Below are positions 6,888 through 14,500 of a DNA stretch of 23,492 bases, one piece after another; within the stretch, counting starts at the first letter, position 1; each line of letters starts with the position of its first letter. Made by a program: the position numbers and the translations under genes. This DNA is from Opitutales bacterium (GTDB lineage Bacteria > Verrucomicrobiota > Verrucomicrobiia > Opitutales > Opitutaceae): the NCBI GenBank assembly GCA_021772595.1, contig JAJFLS010000760.1, forward strand, positions 1 to 23,492, read 5' to 3'. The notes under the pieces were generated by a model. The model had not been told where the DNA came from. It worked only from the letters and a program-made list of their open reading frames with translations, and ran no database searches.

Positions 6888-7625
6888 ATGACGATGGAGA
6901 CACAGATTAGAGAGCTCGAGCCATGGTATCACAAGGTAACTCTCCCGGACGGTAGCGTTACTCCTGGAAAAATCGATACGGCTAGGAAATTTGATATTTT
7001 CAGTGAATGTCTTCCGAAAGACCTGTCGGGTACGTCGGTTCTAGATTTGGGATGCAGTAGCGGTGGATTGTCTTTGGCCTACGCATTGCGCGGAGCAGAA
7101 GTAACTGGAATTGACAGTAAATGTCGAGAAGTAGAGCAGGCTCGATTTCTATTTGATTCCTGTGGTTTGGCAGGCTCGTTTCATCAAGATGACGTTATGA
7201 ATGCTTGGAGGTATGGACGGTTCGACATTGTCAACGCATGCGGCCTCCTGTACCACCTCCCATATCCAGTTTTGTTTCTCGACCAACTGTCATACGTTTG
7301 CAAAAATCAGTTGATCTTAGCCACCCGGATCTCACCGGAGGAGGGGGAGTTAATGAATTTGGAAAGGAATGCCTCTCATGGGAACTGGTGGTTTCCGACG
7401 GAAGATTGTGTCCTGAATTTGCTAACGATCGCCGGCTTCGAAGGGACAAGGGTGATTTCGGTAAACGGTGATCGGTCCAACATGTTTTGTACTGCTACCA
7501 CAGGCACTAACAATTGGGAGCTTCATGACTCCGAAAACTTATTGGAGTTACTTATCGCTAAGCGATCCCCTTCTGGAGAACGGATTGTTGGATCATCTGA
7601 GCGGAACGATCTGCCGAAACCTTAG
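6888..7625 (+). CDS. Class I SAM-dependent methyltransferase
   Basis: This is a predicted cytoplasmic methyltransferase. Motif I is VLDLGCSSGG at about residues 51-60, followed by an acidic loop at the end of strand 2 (VTGIDSK) and the strand 4 region FDIVNACGLLYHLPYP. The opening WYHKVTLPDGSVTPG is seen in methyltransferases related to the CmoB-like group and in several polysaccharide-locus enzymes. The open frame extends to a TTG at 6873, but ATG 6888 (or 6894) is the more natural start; no clear Shine-Dalgarno sequence is visible for any of them. From 6888 the product is 245 residues. The context (exporter, glycosyltransferases) suggests a sugar or glycan substrate, but the acceptor cannot be told from sequence. 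The last 35 residues after the fold (ERIVGSSERNDLPKP) look disordered. Confidence 0.75.
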   Translation: MTMETQIRELEPWYHKVTLPDGSVTPGKIDTARKFDIFSECLPKDLSGTSVLDLGCSSGGLSLAYALRGAEVTGIDSKCREVEQARFLFDSCGLAGSFHQDDVMNAWRYGRFDIVNACGLLYHLPYPVLFLDQLSYVCKNQLILATRISPEEGELMNLERNASHGNWWFPTEDCVLNLLTIAGFEGTRVISVNGDRSNMFCTATTGTNNWELHDSENLLELLIAKRSPSGERIVGSSERNDLPKP

Positions 7626-7732
7626 CGGTTTTATTTGGCTTGACCCATTGCTCGCTCATCCGGATAGGGTAGCTAATGGTTTCAGAACCCGCCCCACGGC
7701 ACAACGACCCCGCGAAAAAGGTGGTAAGCCTA

Positions 7733-9127
7733 ATGAAGACATCGTATCCATATTTGGCGGTTCTTTTCTGCTTCGCGGCAGTTTACCTAGTCTACATGCC
7801 GGGCTACATGTCCAACGACTCCTTATCATTTTTTCGTGGCGCGCAGGCAGAGGAGCTGACGCTCTACCATACTCCAATAATGGCTTACCTTTTTCGATTG
7901 GGACTGGTGTTCTCTGCCAACCAGGCTGGGCCATTTTTCCTGCAATCCGCGCTTTTGGTGGGAGCTTTCGGATTCTTTGCCGCGACGGTTTTTAAACGGC
8001 GTGAAGCAGCCTACGCATTCGTGGCTTTGGCAACATTTTTCCCAGCGTTTTTTCCGATTTGGGGAACGCTGTGGAAGTCTGTGTGGTTCATCGGTGACGC
8101 GACAGTCGCGCTTGCGCTTACGATTATGTTTTGGAGAACAGGGAGGCTTTGGTTGCTCGTCCCGCTCTCGATTTCAATGTTGGTTGGTCAACTTGTGCGC
8201 TTTGAAACCGCGCCTATTTGGGCAATTCTTATCGCGGTTACGATTTGGCGAGTTCTAGCGCAACGACGGGACGCCTATATTTCAAAGCATCCTTTGAGGA
8301 GCGCTGCCATTTCGGGCGTCATGGGTTTGCTTTTGGGGATATCTCTATACCTGATCTGCGGAATAATCAATCGATCGCTCACTACCAGAAATTTGTACCC
8401 AATCCACACACTGCAGTATTTTGATTTAGCTGGTATCACAGCACGAACTGGTGAAGTGAATCTCCCTGATTTTGTACTGGACGTAAATCCGGATGGGGTC
8501 ACAGCCGAAGAGGTTGCATCGACGTACGACAACGCGACCGTGAATTCAATTTTGAGACTAATGAACAATCCGGATGGCGCTCCAGTTCTCTTTGTTCGCC
8601 CTGATACCCTTGAGAGGGCATCTGCTCTTTCCCGGGTCTGGCGTGACGCGATTTTTAACCATCCGAAAGCCTATATCTCTCATAGGCTCAAATTTTTGTG
8701 GACTTTTCTAGGATTCGACGGAAAGGCGAATTACCCGTATCATAGAGGTGTGACAAAGAATAATCTGGGTCTCGTGGCGCAACCGAGCCCAGCAAAAGCT
8801 TTTGCAGAATCATACGCTCTGTTTTTTGCCCAATCAGTGAGAGTGACCCATTTACCGATCAGTTATGTTGTGATTTCTATGTTTGTCGGCGCAGGGTTGA
8901 TTTTCATGTGGATCAAAGGTGAAAGAGATTCTCTTTTTATCCCCGTATTGGTTTTGGCATGTGGATATGCTCATCTTGCTGTAATGATGCTCGCCGCCGC
9001 CGCCGGCAGCTTTCGTTATAGTTTATGGTTTGTGTTTTGTGTGACTGTCGCTACCTTTCTTACATCCATTCGGGTGGCCGATATCATTAGGAAGCGACCT
9101 CGTTCTGTTTCGACGCAGATACCGTGA
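7733..9127 (+). CDS. Polytopic membrane protein, GT-C glycosyltransferase-like
   Basis: This integral membrane protein has about ten hydrophobic segments. I chose ATG 7733 because AAGGTGG lies 8 nt upstream and the N-terminus then starts directly with MKTSYPYLAVLFCFAAVYLV, a signal-anchor helix; an in-frame ATG at 7676 would add 19 polar residues. The first external loop reads MPGYMSNDS (Asp at about residue 29), and HTP follows shortly after. This resembles the layout of GT-C enzymes, where an acidic residue in the first periplasmic loop is catalytic and the donor is polyprenyl-linked. A soluble stretch at about 235-330 contains NLPDFVLDVNPDGVT, and further helices follow. It might attach a side sugar or act in chain modification on the periplasmic side; a polymerase or flippase role is not excluded. 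The family is not firmly recognised. Confidence 0.55.
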   Translation: MKTSYPYLAVLFCFAAVYLVYMPGYMSNDSLSFFRGAQAEELTLYHTPIMAYLFRLGLVFSANQAGPFFLQSALLVGAFGFFAATVFKRREAAYAFVALATFFPAFFPIWGTLWKSVWFIGDATVALALTIMFWRTGRLWLLVPLSISMLVGQLVRFETAPIWAILIAVTIWRVLAQRRDAYISKHPLRSAAISGVMGLLLGISLYLICGIINRSLTTRNLYPIHTLQYFDLAGITARTGEVNLPDFVLDVNPDGVTAEEVASTYDNATVNSILRLMNNPDGAPVLFVRPDTLERASALSRVWRDAIFNHPKAYISHRLKFLWTFLGFDGKANYPYHRGVTKNNLGLVAQPSPAKAFAESYALFFAQSVRVTHLPISYVVISMFVGAGLIFMWIKGERDSLFIPVLVLACGYAHLAVMMLAAAAGSFRYSLWFVFCVTVATFLTSIRVADIIRKRPRSVSTQIP

Positions 9128-9267
9128 CCGAACGGCACCTCACTTACTTAGCCGACGCCTTGCGCCGGGTAGGGATAGGCCGGGAGACCGCGAGTCCAAT
9201 GGCAGAAATTCTCACGCAGATTGGTCCGGCAAGACAACCTGTATCTTTTGGAAATGTTGGAGAATAG
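9124..9267 (+). CDS. Small ORF of 47 codons coupled to the membrane-protein gene
   Basis: A GTG at 9124 overlaps the TGA of the preceding gene (GTGA) and opens a frame to TAG 9265-9267. The peptide begins VTERHLTYLADALRRVGIG and contains TASPMAEILTQIGPA. It is soluble and partly helical, with no recognised family. The overlap arrangement is typical of translational coupling, but the frame is short and could be chance or a decayed gene. It occupies most of the 190-nt space before the next gene. Confidence 0.25.
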   Translation: MTERHLTYLADALRRVGIGRETASPMAEILTQIGPARQPVSFGNVGE

Positions 9268-9317
9268 AGGCTTTACCAGTTTTCCGAATTCGAGTATTAA
9301 CGCGCTACTTATTAATC

Positions 9318-10862
9318 ATGGTTCCAGAAAAAAGTCCCAAGGTTCTGATTTTCATTGTTGCATACCACGCTGAGACAACGCTCGGGGAGGTACTGTTTCG
9401 AATTCCTGCGGAACTGAAAAACTATGATGTGGAGGTGTTGGTTATTGATGACGCTTCCGCCGACTCCACTTTTGACCGAGGTGAAGAAGTTCGTCAGCAG
9501 CAGGGCATAAGTTTTCCGATAACTATACTGACTAATCCGATTAATCAGGGTTATGGCGGGAACCAAAAACTTGGATATCGGTACGCGATCGAGAACGATT
9601 TCGACTATGTGGCGCTTATTCACGGCGATGGGCAGTACGCTCCAGAAATGCTTCCGGTTCTACTGAAACCGCTGATAGACGCTGAAGCTGATGCAGTGTT
9701 TGGCTCCCGAATGATGGAAACCTTCGGCGCTCTCAAGGGAGGAATGCCCCTCTACAAGTATTTAGGGAACAAAGTTCTTTCCTTATTTGAAAATTTCATG
9801 CTGGGAACAAAGTTCTCCGAGTTTCACTCGGGCTACAGGCTCTACTCGGTTAACGCACTGAGGAGTGTTCCGTTCGAGCTGAATACGAACCAATTCCACT
9901 TCGATACGGAAATCATCATCCAGTTTCTCAATGGTGGGTTTCAAATAAAAGAGATTCCGATTCCTACTTACTACGGTGATGAGATCTGCCGGGTGAATGG
10001 ATTGCGTTATGCTTGGGATTGCATCCGATCAGTGACAGCGGCTGTTCTTCAAAAATACAATCTTCTTTACCGGGCGAATTTTGATGTGGCGATTGCGCGC
10101 GACGCTTCTAATCGCCACTACTCAGGCAAACTCGACTTTGACAGCTCGCACCGGCACGCCGCGGCCTCAATAACCCCTGGTCAATCTGTTATTGATCTTG
10201 GTTGTGGACCAGGGGTGCTTGCCCCTTGCTTAAAGGAACAAAATTGCAAGGTACTCGGAGTCGATATCGATCCTCCTTCACCAGAAAGCGGGCAGTATTT
10301 TGATTCTTTTGTGGTGCGCAATCTCAACGATGGGTTACTGGGTATTGATTTTCGCGCAGTTGATCGCGTGTTGCTACTTGACGTGGTCGAGCACCTCTAC
10401 CGACCTGAGCGGTTTTGTGACGAGTTACGGTTGGCGATGCAGCGCTCGCTCGACGCCAAATGTATCGTAACGCTTCCCAATGTGGGCTTTTGGATGGTGA
10501 GGCTGATGTTGCTCTTTGGACAACTTAACTACGGCAAGCGTGGCATATTGGATCACACACACACACGCTTGTTCACTTTTTCAAGCGCTCGACGCATGTT
10601 TTCCGAACATGGCTTTCAAGTGCTACAACAGGATGGAATTCCACCACCATTTGCTCTTGCGTTGAAATCCCGCCGTCTGGCTGCATTCCTGGCGCGGGTG
10701 AATCGGTTCCTTATAAGTGTCTCCCGAGGTTTCTTTTCTTATCAGATTTTCATGATCGTGAAGCCGCTGCCTACTGTAGAAACACTCTTAGGAGATACCC
10801 GCCAACATACCGTGCTCAGAAGAACGATGGTTTCTGCGCAACCACCGGAGCCAAGTGTTTGA
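9318..10862 (+). CDS. Bifunctional glycosyltransferase family 2 / class I SAM methyltransferase
   Basis: A single 514-residue product has two catalytic modules. Residues 1-255 form a GT-A fold GT2 of the dolichol-phosphate-mannose-synthase type, with the nucleotide-binding Asp pair in VIDDAS (43-48), the loop NQGYGGNQKLGYRYA, and HGDGQYAPEM around Asp104. SRMMETFGALKGGMPLYKYL and FHSGYRLYS follow, both typical of the polyprenyl-phosphate-using group. Residues 275-490 form a methyltransferase with motif I VIDLGCGPG (291-299), VLGVDID, and LLLDVVEHLYRPERF. The linker is short and the frame is uninterrupted. Such fusions occur in polysaccharide loci. The order suggests that sugar transfer and methylation act on the same or successive intermediates. 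There are no transmembrane segments, so it is likely a peripheral cytoplasmic enzyme. Confidence 0.85.
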   Translation: MVPEKSPKVLIFIVAYHAETTLGEVLFRIPAELKNYDVEVLVIDDASADSTFDRGEEVRQQQGISFPITILTNPINQGYGGNQKLGYRYAIENDFDYVALIHGDGQYAPEMLPVLLKPLIDAEADAVFGSRMMETFGALKGGMPLYKYLGNKVLSLFENFMLGTKFSEFHSGYRLYSVNALRSVPFELNTNQFHFDTEIIIQFLNGGFQIKEIPIPTYYGDEICRVNGLRYAWDCIRSVTAAVLQKYNLLYRANFDVAIARDASNRHYSGKLDFDSSHRHAAASITPGQSVIDLGCGPGVLAPCLKEQNCKVLGVDIDPPSPESGQYFDSFVVRNLNDGLLGIDFRAVDRVLLLDVVEHLYRPERFCDELRLAMQRSLDAKCIVTLPNVGFWMVRLMLLFGQLNYGKRGILDHTHTRLFTFSSARRMFSEHGFQVLQQDGIPPPFALALKSRRLAAFLARVNRFLISVSRGFFSYQIFMIVKPLPTVETLLGDTRQHTVLRRTMVSAQPPEPSV

Positions 10863-11285
10863 CGAATCTAGATCAAGCGATGGACGTTCAGAGCTATAAT
10901 TTGGGTGGTGCGGATGATATTTGTTTGTGACTACTCGGAAGTGCGAACTTTATAAACTATGCTAACAACTTTTGGCGAAGGACCGAAGCCAATCGAGTGT
11001 AAACGTCTTCCGCCGGTCAGAGAAGGTCGGATATCTTGGAATCGTGAAAAAAGGAAATATTTCGTTTCCTAGGCGAACAAAATAGCCTTGTCTCCTAAGT
11101 TCGACACTAATGGCTTGGAAGCAGTATTGGAGCGGTACTCGGAAAATATACATGCTACTTGTGTTATCGAACCTGCTATTGAAAAGCCGAATCAGAAGAG
11201 GACGCGTTGAAAAATACTAGATCGAATGGTTTTCTCGCCGCCGATGTTCTTGTTTCTGTTCCTGCGTTTGCGCCGATGGTCCTGA
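10863..11285. other. Non-coding part of the convergent gap after the GT2-methyltransferase gene
   Basis: No gene is supported in these 423 bases. A 6-bp inverted repeat AGGAAA / TTTCCT (11052-11057 and 11065-11070, 7-nt loop) contains the 10-bp palindrome GAAATATTTC and might be a weak terminator stem. Frame-broken sequence that may continue the transposase remnant occupies the right end, roughly 11200-11285, but I cannot align it to the family with confidence. Confidence 0.4.
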
Positions 11286-11288
11286 TCC

Positions 11289-11465
11289 GCTGACCCACTG
11301 GGAGTGCTATTCGGTCTCGCGCTTGGTTGCGGAATTTGGATACGTCCTAGCCAGAAGGGAATAGGTTTTCGGCTCGTTCGGAATGGACCTTTCCTCGAGG
11401 ATGTTGGCGTCTTGGTCGATTACGCAAACTGCGACCTTGAGGTCGCTGAGGTCCAGTCCAACAGT
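11289..11465 (-). pseudogene. Remnant of an IS110-family transposase (N-terminal part)
   Basis: On the minus strand, in frame from 11462, the translation runs VGLDLSDLKVAVCVID, QDANILEERSIPNEP, KTYSLLARTYPN and ends RETE before TAG 11309-11307. Reading through the stop gives HSQWVS. IS110/IS1111 transposases start with VGIDVSK-like and VLDEDG-like strands of a DEDD (RuvC-like) domain, then have an FPG-x-E-(T/A)-G-THSPWVSRLL-like stretch, so both ends match in order and spacing. The fragment lacks its start codon (a TAG precedes it), has an internal stop, and loses similarity within about 20 codons after the stop. It is a dead insertion-sequence scar next to the giant glycosyltransferase gene. 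Confidence 0.75.
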
Positions 11466-11509
11466 CTATGAGGATGGGCTGAACTGTTGTATTCATATAG
11501 GCACTCTAT

Positions 11510-11542
11510 CGGTTTAACGAGTGGGCCATAGGACTCGTAGTC
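11510..11542 (-). pseudogene. Eleven-codon scrap similar to the methyltransferase domain of the giant gene
   Basis: Just past the stop of the giant gene, in another frame, the minus strand encodes DYESYGPLVKP. The giant protein has DFQLYGPLVKP at about residues 1401-1411. The YGPLVKP codons differ only at synonymous third positions between the two copies (17 of 22 bases match over 11511-11532 against the corresponding bases near 11698-11719). This suggests a tiny leftover of a related methyltransferase gene rather than chance, but it is very short. Confidence 0.35.
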
Positions 11543-14500
11543 ATTGCGTGTCCTGTCGCTTGCGGCGCAATACGGCAGTGCCCCATTCAGCACCGATCCA
11601 TAGCCAGTCGTCATTTGTGCGAACATGTTCGTCGACATAAGGCTTGATCGCCGGCCAGGTCTTGTTGCCATAATCGTCAATAATGATCACGCCTCCGGGT
11701 TTGACAAGGGGACCATAGAGCTGGAAGTCGCTCGCGACTCCTTCAAGACTGTGGTCGCCGTCAATTAACGCGTAGTCGTAGCGTCGTTCCGAAGCTGCCT
11801 TCAATGCGTTGGGACTTGAGCTTAGTTCTTGGATAATGCGGTATTGTCTCTTGGGAACGCCCATGGCCGCGAGGTTGTCGACCAAGGTCTTCCGAGTCAC
11901 CGGAACCCCGGTCTGCTCGTCCTCCAGCCCTTGATCATAGTAGCCTTTGAGCGGATCGATTATCGAGAGGTGCACCTGGCTTTCCGCCCGAAGTGCCGCT
12001 CGGTAGAGAGCGCCAGAAGCGACGCCAAAGAGTGTTCCAATCTCGAGCAACTCAACTTTCTTGGCCTGCAGACTCAGCAATATGAGGGTGCGGAGAACGG
12101 CTGCCTGGATTGTGGTCGCCATTCGTCCTTCGCAGCGTTCTTCCGCCAAGCAGATTTGATGGGCAACATAGTGGAGCTGGCGTGGCGTCACGGAAAGGCC
12201 GAGCTGCGTCATCCAGTTTTTATCGATCTTCCTAATGTCAATTTCACTTAGTTGGCGATTGTGAACTCGAACTAAGGGTGCGTTACCATAGTTTGAGAAC
12301 CGATTTTTCTTTTCCCAAGTTTCCTGCATCGCTGCGACGTCAGATGTGACCTTGCCGTCGATGTCCTTGGAAAGGTCGGACAGGCACTGCTGTATCTCTT
12401 GAGTGGCGTTGTGGACTTCGTCTTTGACGGAATTGATCGTATTGTCCAGGCGCTCCTCCGTGACCTTTTCGGATTCGAGCGACTGGGCGCTTACGTCTTC
12501 TAACGCCGAGCGCAGTTCCTTCAATTCGCTCTGCCAGGCGTCGCTTTTGGTTCGAATCTCGCCGAGGGCCGCGCGAAGCTTTGCAATCTTGGAGTCGGCC
12601 GTCTGGTTCAGCTTCGCGATTGCGGCATCGAGGGAGCGGCGAGTCTCTTGAAGTTCGGCCTGAACCGAATCGCTTCGCGCCTGGGCTTCATTCAACGTAG
12701 TTGCCAATTCAGCCTTCAAAGCAGTACTTCGTTCTTGTGCCGTGGCTGCGACTTCGGCCGTGAGTGCCGCCGATTTGGCACCGGCCTCATTTACGGCGGT
12801 CTCAATGGCTGCGGTCGTCTTCTGGATTTCTGTCGCAAGCGATTCCGCGGAGTTTTTCCGGAGGGCTTCTATTGCGTCTGTCAGGGCTGTGTCGCCATCC
12901 TCAATCTCACAGGAAAGTTTGGTGTGTGACTGTTGGAGTTCACCAATGGTCGCCTTTGTCTTTCTGGCGCGATGGAAGATCTCGTGCAGAATCGTCGCGA
13001 GCGACGCTCCCCCAATGAATGCGGCAGACAATGCCGCCCAACCCCAAGGCCATAACTGACCCGATTGGATAAAGATAAACGCCAGAGGAAGAAATGAGCA
13101 AAATCCTGTGACCGATGTTCCTTCGAGAATGGATAGTCCGTGGCGACGCCTGAAGGCGTGTATCATTGACGGTTGCATAGTTGTTGAATTTAGAGTTGTT
13201 AGATCCCGGGTTTTCCCTTCGCCCTCGAATTCTTGCGCATTTTGCGCATTCTCACTCGAGTCTATCGGCTCGACTTGTGTAGCGGCGATCTGCCCTCGCC
13301 TATTCGTGCTGCTCGAGTTACCACCCAAGAGGGTATTGTAGTCAACGCGTTCGAAGAGTTCTAGTTTGCCACCGATCGTAGCGTTGTAGATTTTCCGTCC
13401 CACGGCATCGAAAGACAGTTTCGCTTGACGGTAGTTTAGCGCTACGCGTTCTAGCTTGGGATCCTTCCAGGTCTTGCCCTTGCCAAAGTAATCCTTGTGA
13501 AAGTGGTTCGGGTCGTCCGTGGTCGAAAGGATCAGATCGCCGGTGCGTTTATGTTCGGCGGGGATCACGTAGTCGAAGTCCATCCCGATGAGGTAAACCT
13601 CCGTGAATCCCATGAAGAACGCCAACTGCAGATTGATATACGTCACGGACTGGCCGCAGTAGGCGACTTTTGATGCATCTGTTGAAAACCGGGGAACGCA
13701 GTAGTTCGGGCTCGATTTCTCGTAGAAGCCGCGATTCATCTGGAAGAAGTGCACATTGTCACCCGGAGGGTGCAGGTTTTTGTAGATTGTCGGAAAAAAC
13801 TTGAGTGGTGCCTCGTAGGCCTGGATGCGCTCAGTGTTTTCTTTCATCACCGAGCTGTCCTCGACGACATAAAAAGTCGGGCGATATCCCGTTTCATCTG
13901 TCTTGTAGAAGAACGAATTCACGGCGAACGAGTATTCGCCTTCGAGGAGGGACAGATCGTGCTGGTTTAGTGAGGGCCCATTGCCAATGATAAAGCAGCG
14001 CTTTCCACGGTAGGCATTGTGGAGCAGGCTAAGGCGCTCGCTGTCAGGCTCTGGAGCCTTGTAGATTTCGTTGCTCTCGTAGGTCCCTAGTCCCTTAAAT
14101 GCTGGCGGAAAAATCGCCGAGTCTGAGTTCGGGGCCGGTTTCGTGTAGCAGCCGTTGATGGTCAGGGGCACGCCTGAGCGGTAGAGATCTAAGTCACCAT
14201 AGGATGAACGCCGCCGAGCGAGATTGATAAGGGTCTTTTTCCTGGAAACGTGATGGCAATTCAGGTGAATATTCTGTTCCAGGGTGAGTTCGGTATCCAC
14301 GCGGCAACCGTAGTTCTCACGAAGGTGCGTGAAGAGTTCCTTCCAACGCGGGCGGGCCTCAGTGCCTGTCGGATGGTTGAGGTGGACATACGTGTATGGT
14401 GCAAGCCGAATATCGGCAGGTTCGCAATGATTGAGGAGGGTTACATCTAGGGAGCGATCCTCGCCCGCATATTCAACATACTGTTCGAAGCCGACGAGCT

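Noticed and set aside
10895..10900. TATAAT box after the GT2-methyltransferase gene
   Set aside because: No -35-like sequence at a suitable distance and no downstream gene on that strand.
11030..11075. Strong rho-independent terminator for the GT2-methyltransferase gene
   Set aside because: The stem is only 6 bp, A/T-rich and lacks a following T-run, and it lies about 190 nt past the stop.
11829..12251. 140-codon plus-strand frame and several others opposite the giant gene
   Set aside because: All are antisense to a continuous 1462-codon frame with clear domains.
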